The notes: generated by a model from the letters alone, not told the origin. A stretch of DNA of 64,000 nt from Pseudomonas cavernae (GCF_003595175.1 NZ_CP032419.1:2790001-2854000); one strand, 5' to 3'; counted from the stretch's first letter, positions 9,196 to 18,552 are shown. Numbers and translations: made by a program.

Positions 9196-9627
9196 CTATT
9201 CGCCGCGAATGTAATGTTCCAGGTGCTGGATCAGACTTTCCTGCTCGGCGGTGATGTCGCGGACCAAGTCGCCGATAGACAGCAAGCCGATCAGCTTGCC
9301 GTCGTCGAGAACCGGCAAATGGCGCAGTTTCTTCTCGGTCATCAGCTGCATGCAGTACTGATTGCTGTCGCGTGGCCCGACGACGAACAGATCGGTGGTC
9401 ATGACCTCCTCGACGCTGGTGGCGTAGGCGGAACGCTCCAGCGCCATCACGCGGCGTACATAGTCACGTTCGGTGACTATCCCCACCAGTTGTTCGCCGT
9501 CCATCACCAATAATGCGCCGATGCCTTTATCGGCCAGCAGGATGGCGGCTTCCAACACAGAGGTGGTGGGGCTGACGCTGTAGATGACATCCGATTTGAA
9601 TCTGAGAATCTCGGCGACTGTTTTCAT
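9196..9627 (-). CDS. CBS-domain pair protein, paralogue 1
   Basis: 143 residues composed almost only of two CBS motifs: residues about 12-62 (VLEAAILLADKGIGALLVM..GIVTERDYVRRV) and 75-130 (MTTDLFVVGPRDSNQYCMQLMT..HLPVLDDGKLIGLLSIGD). CBS pairs bind adenosyl ligands (AMP, ATP, NAD or SAM) and regulate other proteins; as a stand-alone protein its partner is unknown. A close paralogue lies at 30235-30669. Upstream of both is a shared stretch (AGCTAYAAGAA on the coding strand) that could be a -10 region. It is divergent from the EF-G-like gene. Confidence 0.88.
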   Translation of the reverse strand: MKTVAEILRFKSDVIYSVSPTTSVLEAAILLADKGIGALLVMDGEQLVGIVTERDYVRRVMALERSAYATSVEEVMTTDLFVVGPRDSNQYCMQLMTEKKLRHLPVLDDGKLIGLLSIGDLVRDITAEQESLIQHLEHYIRGE

Positions 9628-9761
9628 GCACTGACTCCTAGCGGCTTGTACTTCTTATAGCTGAACCTCGGCACTCGCCCACTGGCTCCAGCCGTCGGGC
9701 TCCGACCGGGCCCCTGCGACCGCCTGCCTATACTGCAAAAATCCTGCAAACGGAGGTGGTC

Positions 9762-11807
9762 ATGGCGAACTATCCGGTAGAAGCCATCCGAACGGTCGCC
9801 CTGGTCGGCCAGGGTGACAGCGGCAAGACGAGCCTGGCCGAGGCGCTGCTGCATCGCAGTGGCGCCATCGGCAGCATGGGCAGCCTGGAGCGCGGCGATA
9901 CGGTCTGCGACTTCGACCCCATGGAGCGCGAATACCGCCACTCCCTAGCCTCGGCGCTGGCGCACTGCAGTTACGCCGGCGCCGAGATCAACCTGATCGA
10001 CACCCCCGGCTTTCCCGACTTCATCGGCCAGGCCATCGCCGCCCTGGCCGCGGTGGAAACCGCGCTGGTGGTGGTCAACGCCCAGAGCGGCATCGAGCTG
10101 ACCACCCGGCGGATGATGACCCTCGCCAGCGAACGCGGGCTGTGCCGGCTGCTGGTGGTGAACAAGATCGATGCCGAGCGAGTCGACCTGCCCGGCCTAC
10201 TCGCCGACCTGCGCGAAACGTTCGGCAGGGAGGTGCTGCCGCTCAACCTGCCGGCCGAAGGCGCCAGCCGCGTGGTCGACTGCTTCTTCAACCCAGCGGG
10301 CGTCGCCGATTTTTCCTCGGTGCAAGACGCGCACCAGGCTCTGGTCGACCAGGTCGTGGAAGTCGATGAGGAACTGATGGCGCGTTACCTCGAGCATGGC
10401 GAGATCAGCCCGGAAGAGCTGCACGAGCCCTTCGAGCGGGCGCTGCGCGAGGGCCATCTGATTCCCTTGTGCTTCGTCTCGGCACGCAGCGGCGCCGGCG
10501 TGGGCGAGTTGCTCGACATCCTTGCGCGGCTCGCGCCCAACCCGAGCGAAGGCAATCCGCCGCTGTTTCTCAAGGGTGACGGCGAGGACGCCCAGCCCTT
10601 TCGCTCCGAACCCGACCCGCAGGCCCACGTGCTGGCCCATGTGTTCAAGGTGGTGATGGACCCTTTCGTCGGCAAGCTCGGCATCTTCCGCGTCCACCAA
10701 GGCACCCTGCAGCGCGACATGCAGTTGTTCGTCGGCGACGGCCGCAAGCCGTTCAAGCTCGGCCACCTGCTGCGTCTGCAGGGCAAGCGCCACGAAGAGG
10801 TGGTGCAACTGATTCCCGGTGACTTCGGCGCCCTGACCAAGGTCGACGAGGTCGAGTTCGACGTGGTGCTGCACGACTCCCACGACGAAGACCAGATCCG
10901 CCTCAAGCCGCTGGACTTCCCGGCGCCGATGCTGGGCCTGGCCATCGAAGCCAGGCGCCGTGGCGACGAGCAGCGGATCGCCGAGGTGCTCGCCCGGCTG
11001 CAGGCCGAAGATCCCTGCGTCAAGCTCGACTACCACCCGGCCACCCAGGAAACCGTGCTGCGCGGCATGGGCGAACTGCACCTGCGCTACCTGCTCGACC
11101 GCCTCGCCGGCAACTACAAGCTGGAAGTGGAGACCCGGCCGCCGCGCGTGCCTTACCGGGAAACCATCACCCGCCCGGCCGAAGGCCATAGCCGGCACAA
11201 GAAGCAGACCGGCGGCGCCGGCCAGTTCGGCGAGGTGTTCCTGCGCGTCGAACCGCTGCCGCGCGGCGCCGGCTTCGAGTTCGTCGACGAGGTGAAGGGC
11301 GGCGTGATCCCCTCCCAGTTCATCCTCTCGGTGGAGAAAGGCGTGCGTTCGGTGCTGGACAGCGGACCGCTGGCCGGCTACCCGGTGGCCGACGTGAAGG
11401 TCACCGTGTATGACGGCAAGAGCCACCCGGTCGACTCCAAGGACGTGGCCTTCCAGGCCGCCGGGCGCAAGGCGATGCTCGATGGTCTGCGAGCGGCCGG
11501 CTGCATCGCCCTGGAGCCGATCGTGACGATCGAGGTCACCGCGCCCGAGGCCCGGCTCGGCGACATCACCACCGACCTGATCGGCCGCCGCGGCCAGGTC
11601 CTCGGCACCGAGTCGCTGTCCCAGGGCGTGGCGCTGATCCGCGGTCAGGTGCCGCTGGCCGAACTGGAGGGCTATGCCGGACGGCTGAAGTCGATCACCG
11701 CCGGCCAGGGGGCCTACGGCATGCTACTCAGCCACTACAACAACGTGCCGCAAGAGGTGCAGCAACGGCTGGCGTCCGCCTATAAGGCGGTGCAGGAAGA
11801 GGATTGA
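9762..11807 (+). CDS. fusA2: Elongation factor G-like translational GTPase
   Basis: 681 residues from the ATG at 9762, which has GGAGG 5 bp upstream; the GTG at 9756 would place the start inside this site. The GTPase domain has G1 GQGDSGKT, G3 DTPGFPDF and G4 NKID, then domain II (HVFKVVMDPFVGKLGIFRV), domain III, domain IV (HKKQTGGAGQFGEVFLRVEP) and domain V. It is slightly shorter than canonical EF-G, and its G1 differs from the AHIDAGKT of true FusA, so it is the EF-G-like paralogue (FusA2/FusB type) often found beside a canonical fusA elsewhere. Its biological role is not settled. A duplicate of its last 20 codons plus stop lies at 13143-13205. Confidence 0.88.
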   Translation: MANYPVEAIRTVALVGQGDSGKTSLAEALLHRSGAIGSMGSLERGDTVCDFDPMEREYRHSLASALAHCSYAGAEINLIDTPGFPDFIGQAIAALAAVETALVVVNAQSGIELTTRRMMTLASERGLCRLLVVNKIDAERVDLPGLLADLRETFGREVLPLNLPAEGASRVVDCFFNPAGVADFSSVQDAHQALVDQVVEVDEELMARYLEHGEISPEELHEPFERALREGHLIPLCFVSARSGAGVGELLDILARLAPNPSEGNPPLFLKGDGEDAQPFRSEPDPQAHVLAHVFKVVMDPFVGKLGIFRVHQGTLQRDMQLFVGDGRKPFKLGHLLRLQGKRHEEVVQLIPGDFGALTKVDEVEFDVVLHDSHDEDQIRLKPLDFPAPMLGLAIEARRRGDEQRIAEVLARLQAEDPCVKLDYHPATQETVLRGMGELHLRYLLDRLAGNYKLEVETRPPRVPYRETITRPAEGHSRHKKQTGGAGQFGEVFLRVEPLPRGAGFEFVDEVKGGVIPSQFILSVEKGVRSVLDSGPLAGYPVADVKVTVYDGKSHPVDSKDVAFQAAGRKAMLDGLRAAGCIALEPIVTIEVTAPEARLGDITTDLIGRRGQVLGTESLSQGVALIRGQVPLAELEGYAGRLKSITAGQGAYGMLLSHYNNVPQEVQQRLASAYKAVQEED

Positions 11808-11907
11808 GCCACCATCCGAGTCAGCCCAGGGTCTTTGCAACAGCGCCATAGCCCCAGCCCTGGCAATGAGCTGGGGGGAGCACTGGCCAGACTGTTGCGC
11901 CGACCTC

Positions 11908-12049
11908 AGAACCTGTCTCGGATCTGCTGCGCGTCGGCCAAACGGCGTTAAAAACGGCTTCGGAATGCTCATTTACAACTCGTAAACTCCGCTTCCTCAG
12001 CCGTTTTCGCCTTGTTTGACTCTAGCTCGCGAGATCCGAAACAGGTTCT
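11908..12049. repeat. Interspersed repeat with AGAACCTGT terminal inverted ends, copy A
   Basis: 142 bp bounded by AGAACCTGT and ACAGGTTCT. Inside are GCTGCGCGTCGGCCAAACGG, ACGGCTTCGGAATGCTCATT, CTCAGCCGTTTTCGCCTTG and GACTCTAGCTCGCGAGATC. The same ordered blocks, in reverse orientation and with an extra insert, recur at 63678-63875, and a 39-bp end piece occurs at 59217-59255. The right end touches the first base of the gst stop codon. There is no reading frame of its own, so it looks like a non-coding, MITE-like element. Confidence 0.75.
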
Positions 12050-12654
12050 CAGAGCAAGCCTTCCGTCTTCAGCGCCTTCTGCACCGCCGGTCGGGCGGCG
12101 ACCCGTTGCAGATAGCCTTGCAGTTCCTCGGTGTTCGGCAGCTCGAACTTGAGATACGGCGCCCACCCCGACAGGACGAACAGGTAGGCATCCGCGGCGG
12201 TGAAGCTGTCGCCGGTCAGGTACTGCTTCCCGCGCAACTGCGCGGAGACCCAGCTGAATTTCTTCTGCAGGCGGTTGACGAAGAGCGCCTTGCTCGCCGC
12301 GTCGAACGTCGGATTGAACAGTGGCGCGAAGGATTGGTGTACCTCCGAGTTGAGGTAGCTCTGCCACTCCATCACGCGATAGCGCGCCAGGCTGCCGGCG
12401 GCTGGCATCAGCTCGGTATTGCCGGCTTTGTCGCTGATGTACTGGGTGATGACCGGCCCCTCGGTCAGCCGCTCACCATTGTCCAGTTCCAACGTGGGCA
12501 CGTAGCCCTTGGGGTTGATCTGGTAATAGTCGGCGCCGTGCTCGGTCTTGTGCGTATCGAGGTCGACCCGCTCGAGGCTGAAGGGCAGTTCGGCCTCCCT
12601 CAGAACGATATGGGGGGCCAGTGAACAGGCTCCGGGTGAATAAAAGAGTTTCAT
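12049..12654 (-). CDS. gst: Glutathione S-transferase, beta-class like
   Basis: 201 residues from the ATG at 12654; a longer open frame upstream lacks similarity to the family. The N-terminal thioredoxin-fold domain begins MKLFYSPGACSLAPH, with Cys10 and Ser11 as in bacterial beta-class enzymes, then the cis-Pro motif (GYVPTLEL) and the glutathione-binding pair LTEGPVITQYI. The C-terminal helical domain (about 90-200) carries the N-capping region FTAADAYLF. It probably conjugates or reduces glutathione adducts in the cytosol. The repeat element at 11908-12049 abuts its stop codon. Confidence 0.92.
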   Translation of the reverse strand: MKLFYSPGACSLAPHIVLREAELPFSLERVDLDTHKTEHGADYYQINPKGYVPTLELDNGERLTEGPVITQYISDKAGNTELMPAAGSLARYRVMEWQSYLNSEVHQSFAPLFNPTFDAASKALFVNRLQKKFSWVSAQLRGKQYLTGDSFTAADAYLFVLSGWAPYLKFELPNTEELQGYLQRVAARPAVQKALKTEGLL

Positions 12655-12971
12655 GGTGAGGGCTCCGCGATCATGACCAATGGGCGGCGGACAGGCATGC
12701 TTCAGGGAGCTGCGGCCTGGCGCCTGGCGGTGCCGGCCACGGCAGGATCGGGACAACGGGCGCGGGGCGCGCGGATGGCAAGAACGACCCGAGGGTAACC
12801 GGCTACCTGAAAGCATAGAGCGCTTTGCCCAGGCCGCCGGCCTTGGCGGCATGCAAACTGCGGTGGTTGGCAGCCTGGACTACGCCCGTCTGAAAACCAG
12901 GCCGCGTTCCCCGCCAAGCGCGCTGAACCGGCTTAGCCGCAAACGTCGGCGGCGCCCTGCGCCAGCGCCAT
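12655..12971. other. Gene-free stretch between gst and the gene-fragment chimera
   Basis: About 320 bp upstream of gst. Open frames are present on both strands, but none begins with a convincing ribosome site or resembles a known protein. The gst promoter must lie near its left end. I see no clear terminator or repeat here. Confidence 0.4.
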
Positions 12972-13140
12972 CAGGCCTGCGCCTCCAGAAGCTTCAGCCC
13001 GACCCAACTGATAGGCACAGCGTCCGTTGCGGTTGCAGCGCCCGAGCGCCCAGCAGATCGCGGCCTTGCTCAGCCCCTCGTCCCAGGCCCAGCGCAAACC
13101 GACGGCGGCAGCCAGCACTTTGATCCAGTGGCGCACCACA
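12972..13140 (-). pseudogene. Fragment of a DUF815-type ATPase 3' end
   Basis: The minus strand reads RHWIKVLAAAVGLRWAWDE then GLSKAAICWALGRCNRNGRCAYQ. This matches the C-terminus of the intact ATPase at 59302-60192 (RHWIAVLAAAAGLRWAWDE.. NRNGRCAYQ) at most positions, and the DNA is clearly homologous. After CAYQ a deletion of about 11 bp relative to the intact copy breaks the frame, and homology to the last codons continues in another frame. No N-terminal part, start or Walker motif is present. At its other end the homology stops abruptly at GCGCACCAC and changes to EF-G-like sequence. It is a non-functional relic of duplication or recombination. Confidence 0.85.
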
Positions 13141-13142
13141 AG

Positions 13143-13205
13143 GTGCCGCAAGAGGTGCAGCAACGTTTGGCGGCGGCCTATAAGGCGGTGCAGGAAGAGG
13201 ACTGA
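13143..13205 (+). pseudogene. Duplicated last 20 codons and stop of the EF-G-like gene
   Basis: The plus strand reads VPQEVQQRLAAAYKAVQEED then TGA, nearly identical to the C-terminus of the EF-G-like protein that ends at 11807 (one residue differs, Ala for Ser). The DNA match begins sharply where the ATPase fragment ends. There is no start or upstream part, so this is a remnant and not a gene. Confidence 0.88.
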
Positions 13206-13227
13206 GCCGAGCGTGGCTGGCGAAGAT

Positions 13228-13300
13228 GTAGGTTGGCGTTGAGCGCAGCGATACCCAACATGGCCGTCGATGGGTATCGCTGTGCTCAACCGCATCCTAC
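13228..13300. repeat. Inverted REP-like repeat (GTAGGTTGG family), copy 2
   Basis: Arms GTAGGTTGGCGTTGAGCGCA and GATGGGTATCGCTGTGCTC..ATCCTAC flank a short centre. It lies between the gene-fragment chimera and the stop of the ABC permease, where a folded transcript could end or stabilise the message. Confidence 0.75.
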
Positions 13301-13322
13301 GGTCAAGTCGGTAACCGAAGGA

Positions 13323-14117
13323 CTACTGGCGCATGCCGCGGCCGCTGACCAGCAAGCGAATACATACGACATAGAGCAGCGCGGTGGCCACCAGCATAAA
13401 GCTGATGGCGATGCCGATGCCGATGTCGGACACCCCGAGAATGCCGTAACGGAAGGCGTTGACCATGTGCAGGATGGGGTTGGCCAGCGACACCGTCTGC
13501 CAGAACGGCGGCAGCAGGCTGATCGAGTAGAACACCCCGCCGAGGTAAGTCAGCGGCGTCAGCACGAAGGTCGGGATGATCGAGATATCGTCGAAGTTGC
13601 GCGCATACACGGCGTTGACGAAGCCGCCGAGGGAGAAAATCGTCGCGGTCAGCAGCACCACCAGCACGGTGACGCCCAGGTGGTGCACCTGCAACTTGGT
13701 GAAGAACAGCGACAACAGGGTGACGATCAGCCCCACCGCCAGGCCGCGCAGCACGCCGCCGATGGTGAAGCCGAGGAGGATGGTGTGCGGCGACACCGGC
13801 GACACCAGCAGCTCTTCGATATTGCGCTGAAACTTGCTGCCGAAGAAGCTCGACACCACGTTGCCGTAGGCGTTGGTGATCACCGACATCATGATCAGCC
13901 CGGGAACTATGTACTCCATGTAGCTGAAGCCGCCCATGTCGCCGATCTGCCGGCCGATCAGGTTGCCGAAGATGACGAAGTACAGAACCATGGTGATCGC
14001 CGGCGGCAGCAGGGTCTGCGGCCAGATGCGGGTGAAGCGGCGGATCTCGCGGTAGACGATGGTGTTCAGGGCGATCCAGTTGGCGCGCAGATCGGAATTG
14101 AGCAGCTGCGTATTCAT
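13323..14117 (-). CDS. yadH: ABC-2 type transporter permease (YadH-like)
   Basis: 264 residues with six predicted membrane segments and the ABC-2 signature region (YMEYIVPGLIMMSVITNAYGN near residues 67-92, FFGSKFQRNIEELLVSP about 95-112, LTPLTYLGGVFYSISLLPPFW about 190-211). It begins 4 bp inside the end of the ATP-binding gene, so the two are coupled. Relatives are YadH of E. coli and NodJ/DrrB-type exporters; the substrate is not known. Near copRS in P. aeruginosa I recall a similar pair. Confidence 0.9.
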   Translation of the reverse strand: MNTQLLNSDLRANWIALNTIVYREIRRFTRIWPQTLLPPAITMVLYFVIFGNLIGRQIGDMGGFSYMEYIVPGLIMMSVITNAYGNVVSSFFGSKFQRNIEELLVSPVSPHTILLGFTIGGVLRGLAVGLIVTLLSLFFTKLQVHHLGVTVLVVLLTATIFSLGGFVNAVYARNFDDISIIPTFVLTPLTYLGGVFYSISLLPPFWQTVSLANPILHMVNAFRYGILGVSDIGIGIAISFMLVATALLYVVCIRLLVSGRGMRQ

Positions 14118-15046
14118 ACCGCCACCTTCGCCAGATTCTTCTCGACCAGGGACACGAACAGCTCCTCCAGACGGTTGGTCTTGTTTCGCAAGCTAAGCAC
14201 TTCGACGTTCAGAAGCGCCAATTGGCGGAACAGCTCAGTCAGCCCCAGGCTTTTCTCCACCTGCACCTCGAGGGTGTGGTGGTCGAGCAGTTGCGCCGGG
14301 TAGCCGTTGAGCTGCGGCGCCACCAGCAGCGAGTCCTTGAGGTCGAGCAGGAAGGTTTCCATGTGCAGCTTCTTCAGCAGCGCCTTCATGCTGGTGTTCT
14401 CGACGATCCGCCCGTGGTCGATGATGCCGATGTTGCGGCACAGCTGCTCGGCCTCTTCCAGATAGTGGGTGGTGAGGATGATGGTGATGCCCTGCTGGTT
14501 GAGCTGGGTGAGGAAACTCCACATCGAGCGGCGCAACTCGATGTCGACGCCGGCGGTGGGCTCATCGAGGATCAGCAGGCGCGGCTGGTGGACCAGCGCG
14601 CGGGCGATCATCAAGCGGCGCTTCATGCCGCCGGACAGCTCGCGCGAGGCAGAATCGCGCTTCTCCCACAGGCCGAGCTGGGTCAGGTACTGCTCGGCAC
14701 GCGCCTTCGCCAGCTTGGCCGGAATGCCGTAGTAGCCGGCCTGGGTCACGACGATGTCGAAAACCTTCTCGAACTGGTTGAAGTTGAACTCCTGCGGCAC
14801 CACACCGAGGCAGCGCTTGAGCGCATAGGGCTCCTTGTCGAGGTCATGGCCAAACACATTGACCGTGCCGCTGGTTTTGTTCACCAGGGTGGAAAGGATG
14901 CCGATGGTGGTGGATTTGCCGGCGCCGTTGGGGCCGAGCAAGGCGTAGAAGTCACCCTCGGCGACGTCCAGATCGATGCCGTGCAACGCCTGGAAGCCGT
15001 TGCCGTAGGTCTTGGTCAACTGCCGGATGGACAGGGCGGAACTCAT
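14114..15046 (-). CDS. yadG: ABC transporter ATP-binding protein (YadG-like)
   Basis: 310 residues. It has Walker A GPNGAGKSTT (about 38-47), Q-loop VPQEFNFNQ, signature LSGGMKRR, Walker B LLILDEPTAGVD and switch His in ILTTHYLEEAEQL, followed by a C-terminal extension of about 80 residues typical of DrrA/CcmA-type exporters. It powers the ABC-2 permease encoded immediately downstream. GGGAGG precedes the ATG region on the coding strand. Confidence 0.92.
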   Translation of the reverse strand: MSSALSIRQLTKTYGNGFQALHGIDLDVAEGDFYALLGPNGAGKSTTIGILSTLVNKTSGTVNVFGHDLDKEPYALKRCLGVVPQEFNFNQFEKVFDIVVTQAGYYGIPAKLAKARAEQYLTQLGLWEKRDSASRELSGGMKRRLMIARALVHQPRLLILDEPTAGVDIELRRSMWSFLTQLNQQGITIILTTHYLEEAEQLCRNIGIIDHGRIVENTSMKALLKKLHMETFLLDLKDSLLVAPQLNGYPAQLLDHHTLEVQVEKSLGLTELFRQLALLNVEVLSLRNKTNRLEELFVSLVEKNLAKVAV

Positions 15047-15267
15047 GGGAGGCGGGTTCTCAGCGAAATGAAGGGGCTTAGATATAGGTTGGCCCGGGCA
15101 ATTGCAACCGTCTGTCTCAGGTTAGCGGCGTGCTTGCCCGCAGAAACTGTAGGAGCCAGCTGGCTGGCGATCACGGCGTATCAGGACGCACGGATCGCCA
15201 GTGCATGGCTACACCTGCCCTGCACCCTAGCACTTGGGAGGCGATAGAAAAGACGCGAATGCCGATA

Positions 15268-15942
15268 TCAACTATCGATCCGCTTCATGTTCAGGGCCTC
15301 GGCCTGCAGGTCGCCGCTCATGAACAATGAATCGGCCGCGAACAGGTGCGGGTAGCAGTGCTGCAGATGAGCGAAGAACAGCTCAACCGGCAGATCGGCA
15401 AACTGGCCATGATCGGCCAGGTACTCCATGTAGCGTTCGCCCTTGTCGTTGAACGGGTGGAACACGCTATCGCCGAGCCCGTCGAACTCCAAGGGCGCCA
15501 CCTGGAAGGCGCGGCACAGCTCCTGATTGAACGCCGGCGTGGCCTTCACCCAGCGCCCGTGTAGATACAATTCGGTATAACCGTGCATGGCGAACACCTC
15601 GCTACGCAGCAGTTCCAGCAGGCGCGGGGTGGCCAGATGGTTGCGCACGTCGGCCAGGCCGAGGCGCGCAGGTATCCCGCAATGGCGGGCGCAGGCTGCC
15701 AGCAACAGCGCCTTGGGCACGCAGTAGGACTCACCCGCCTGCAGCGCATGACTGGCCGTCAAGCTGTCCGGCTCGGCGCTGAAGCTGTAGGGGTTGTAGC
15801 GGATCTCATCGCGCACCGCGTAATACAGGCTCACCGCCTGGGCCAGCGGATCGGCGCTGGTTCCGCGCCGCTGCTCGGCGAACTCCACCACCCGTGGGTG
15901 GTCACTATCGATGAAGCGGCCTGGCTCGAGGTATTCGCGCAT
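15268..15942 (-). CDS. Transglutaminase-like cysteine protease-fold protein
   Basis: 224 residues from the ATG at 15942 (GGAG upstream). The central region has the transglutaminase-core pattern: Cys in GESYCVPKALLLAACARHCGIPARLGLADVR (shown in parts: GESYCVPKALLL), then His in MHGYTELYLHGRWVKATPAFN-like text. The usual catalytic Asp is not obvious, since the His region is followed by ATPAFN. This may be the family norm or a loss of activity. No signal peptide is seen, so it is probably cytoplasmic. Function unknown; the family includes proteases and peptide N-glycanase folds. Confidence 0.78.
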   Translation of the reverse strand: MREYLEPGRFIDSDHPRVVEFAEQRRGTSADPLAQAVSLYYAVRDEIRYNPYSFSAEPDSLTASHALQAGESYCVPKALLLAACARHCGIPARLGLADVRNHLATPRLLELLRSEVFAMHGYTELYLHGRWVKATPAFNQELCRAFQVAPLEFDGLGDSVFHPFNDKGERYMEYLADHGQFADLPVELFFAHLQHCYPHLFAADSLFMSGDLQAEALNMKRIDS

Positions 15943-16104
15943 GGGGATTCTCCTGTGTGTCGCCAGCCAGTCTAACCAGGCCGTCCCGGCGGCGGTCACG
16001 ACGATTCGGCCAAGCTCACCGCCCTTGGCGCCAACCTGCCCCACCTCTGGCGACTAAGCTCAAGGCGAACGCCGCAAGGCTTATCGTCCTCAGGGGGATT
16101 GCGC

Positions 16105-18552
16105 ATGCTTGTCCTGTGGTTATTGGTTCTGCTCCTGGGCGTGGCCTTCCTGGCCCACCGCCGTATCGCCCCCCTGCCCGCCCTCGCCGTGGTCGCGGCC
16201 TATTTGCTCGCCATGCTGGTGCTGCGCCAAATACCAGGCTGGCTGCTGGCCTTGCTTGGCCTGCTGTGGCTCGCCGTGGCGCTGCCGCTGCTGTTTCCGG
16301 AGCTGCGCCGCAAGCTGCTCAGCGCGCCGCTGTTCGCCTGGTTCGCCAGGGTGCTGCCGCCCATGTCGGACACCGAGCGCGAAGCCATCGAGGCCGGCAC
16401 CGTCTGGTGGGACGGTGAGTTGTTCAGCGGCCGCCCGGACTGGGACAAGCTGCTGAACTACCCAAAAGCGCAATTGAGCGAAGAGGAACAGGCCTTCCTC
16501 GACGGCCCCACCGAAGCGCTCTGCGCCATGGTCAGCGACTGGCAAGTCGGCCAACAGCTCGACCTACCGGACCAGGCCTGGCAGCACATCAAGCAACACG
16601 GCTTCTTCGCCCTGATCATTCCCAAGGAATACGGCGGCAAGGGTTTTTCCGCCTACGCCCACTCGCAGGTGGCGATGAAACTGGCGAGCCGCTGCGGCGA
16701 CCTCGCCTCCACCGTGATGGTGCCCAACTCCCTCGGCCCGGGCGAATTGCTGCTGCACTACGGCACCGCAGCACAGCGCAACCACTACCTGCCACGCCTG
16801 GCCCGTGGCGAGGATATCCCCTGCTTCGCCCTCACCGGCCCGCTGGCCGGCTCCGACGCCGGCGCCATGCCGGATACCGGCATTGTCTGCAAGGGCCAGT
16901 GGCAGGGCGAGGAAGTCGTCGGCTTGCGCCTGACCTGGGAGAAGCGCTACATCACCCTCGGCCCGGTCGCCACCCTGCTCGGCCTGGCCTTCAAGGCCTA
17001 CGACCCCGAGCACCTGCTCGGCGCGGAGGAAGAACTCGGCATCAGCCTGGCGCTGATCCCCACCGACACGCCCGGGGTGGAAATCGGCCGCCGTCATCTG
17101 CCGCTCGGCGCCGCCTTCATGAACGGGCCGAATTCCGGCAAGGACGTGTTCATCCCGCTGGACTATCTGATCGGCGGCCAGCCCATGCTCGGCAAGGGCT
17201 GGATGATGCTGATGAACTGCCTGTCGGTCGGCCGCTCCATCTCCCTGCCGGCCGGCGGCACCGGCACTGCCAAATTCGCCTGCCTGGTCACCGGCCAGTA
17301 CACGCAGATCCGTGAGCAGTTCAATGTGCCGCTGGCGGCCTTCGAGGGCATTCAGGAGGCGCTGGCGCGCATCGGCGGCAACACCTGGCTGATGGATTGC
17401 GCACGCATCCTCACCGCCAGCGCCGTCGACCTCGGCGAGAAGCCCTCGGTGCTCTCGGCCATCCTCAAGTACCACCTGACCGAGCGCGGCCGCGAGTGCA
17501 TCGGCCACGCCATGGACGTGCACGGCGGCAAGGGCATCATCATGGGCCCGAACAACTACCTGGGCCGCACCTGGCAAGCCGCACCGATTTCCATCACCGT
17601 CGAAGGCGCCAACATCCTCTCGCGCAACCTGATGATCTTCGGCCAGGGGGCGATTCGCTGCCATCCCTACGTGCTCAAGGAAATGGCCCTGGCCAGCCGT
17701 GAAGACCGCAAGCAGGCGCTGTTGGAATTCGACGAACTGCTGATGCAGCACATCGGCTTCGCCGTCGGCAACGCCGCCAGCAGCCTGATCCTCGGCCTGA
17801 CTTTCGGCGGTTTCGCCGAAGTGCCCGGCGACCGCATCAGCCGCCCCTATTTCCGCGCGCTCAACCGCCTGGCGGCGGCCTTCGCCCTACTCGCCGACTT
17901 CAGCATGCTGCTGCTCGGCGGCGAACTGAAGCGCCGCGAACGGCTGTCGGCGCGCCTCGGCGACGTACTCAGCCACCTCTATCTGGCCTCCGCCGCGCTC
18001 AAGCGCTACCACGATCTGGACAGCCCCGAGTACCTGCGCGCCCCGCTGCAGTGGGCCTTGGAAGAAAGCCTCGGCCAGGCCGAACAAGCCCTGGACGAGT
18101 TGCTGCACAACTTCCCCAACCACCTGCTCGGCTGTCTGCTGCGGCTGCTAGTGCTCCCCTTCGGGCGGCGCCATAAGGGGCCATCGGACCGACTGGACGC
18201 GGAAATCGCCGCCATCCTCGGCCGCCATAGCGGTGATCCCGCATTGGAAGCGCTGCTCGCCGGCTGCTATCGCCCGCAAGGCGAAGACGACCCGGTCGGC
18301 GCGCTCCAGCACGCGCGGGACCTGGCGCTCGCCAGCCAATCTGCGGAGAAAAAGCTGGAGCACGCGTTGAAATCCGGGCAATTGCGGCCGGCGCCCGGGC
18401 AACAGGTGCTGGACGCAGCGCTGGCCGCCGGCGTGCTGCAGGCCGAAGAAGCACAAAGCCTGCGGGTGGCGGAACAGGCTAGGCGCAAGGTGATCGACGT
18501 AGACGATTTCGCTCCAGAAGAACTGAAGCTCAGCCGTGGTCGGGTCCGCTGA
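16105..18552 (+). CDS. fadE: Acyl-CoA dehydrogenase, FadE type
   Basis: 815 residues with the ATG at 16105, spaced 7 bp from AGGGGG (a TTG 6 bp earlier is less well placed). Two N-terminal hydrophobic segments (residues about 1-70) suggest membrane association, as in E. coli FadE (about 814 residues). The dehydrogenase core follows: HGFFALIIPKEYGGKGFSAY (about 168-187), CFALTGPLAGSDAG, and the FAD/adenine part HAMDVHGGKGIIMGPNNYLG. It catalyses the first step of fatty-acid beta-oxidation, and electrons go to ETF. The gene stands alone; the next gene is 72 bp downstream. Confidence 0.92.
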   Translation: MLVLWLLVLLLGVAFLAHRRIAPLPALAVVAAYLLAMLVLRQIPGWLLALLGLLWLAVALPLLFPELRRKLLSAPLFAWFARVLPPMSDTEREAIEAGTVWWDGELFSGRPDWDKLLNYPKAQLSEEEQAFLDGPTEALCAMVSDWQVGQQLDLPDQAWQHIKQHGFFALIIPKEYGGKGFSAYAHSQVAMKLASRCGDLASTVMVPNSLGPGELLLHYGTAAQRNHYLPRLARGEDIPCFALTGPLAGSDAGAMPDTGIVCKGQWQGEEVVGLRLTWEKRYITLGPVATLLGLAFKAYDPEHLLGAEEELGISLALIPTDTPGVEIGRRHLPLGAAFMNGPNSGKDVFIPLDYLIGGQPMLGKGWMMLMNCLSVGRSISLPAGGTGTAKFACLVTGQYTQIREQFNVPLAAFEGIQEALARIGGNTWLMDCARILTASAVDLGEKPSVLSAILKYHLTERGRECIGHAMDVHGGKGIIMGPNNYLGRTWQAAPISITVEGANILSRNLMIFGQGAIRCHPYVLKEMALASREDRKQALLEFDELLMQHIGFAVGNAASSLILGLTFGGFAEVPGDRISRPYFRALNRLAAAFALLADFSMLLLGGELKRRERLSARLGDVLSHLYLASAALKRYHDLDSPEYLRAPLQWALEESLGQAEQALDELLHNFPNHLLGCLLRLLVLPFGRRHKGPSDRLDAEIAAILGRHSGDPALEALLAGCYRPQGEDDPVGALQHARDLALASQSAEKKLEHALKSGQLRPAPGQQVLDAALAAGVLQAEEAQSLRVAEQARRKVIDVDDFAPEELKLSRGRVR

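Noticed and set aside
12680..13123. A 147-codon plus-strand open frame upstream of gst
   Set aside because: Opposite to the recognisable ATPase gene fragment, Arg/Pro-rich and without start signals.
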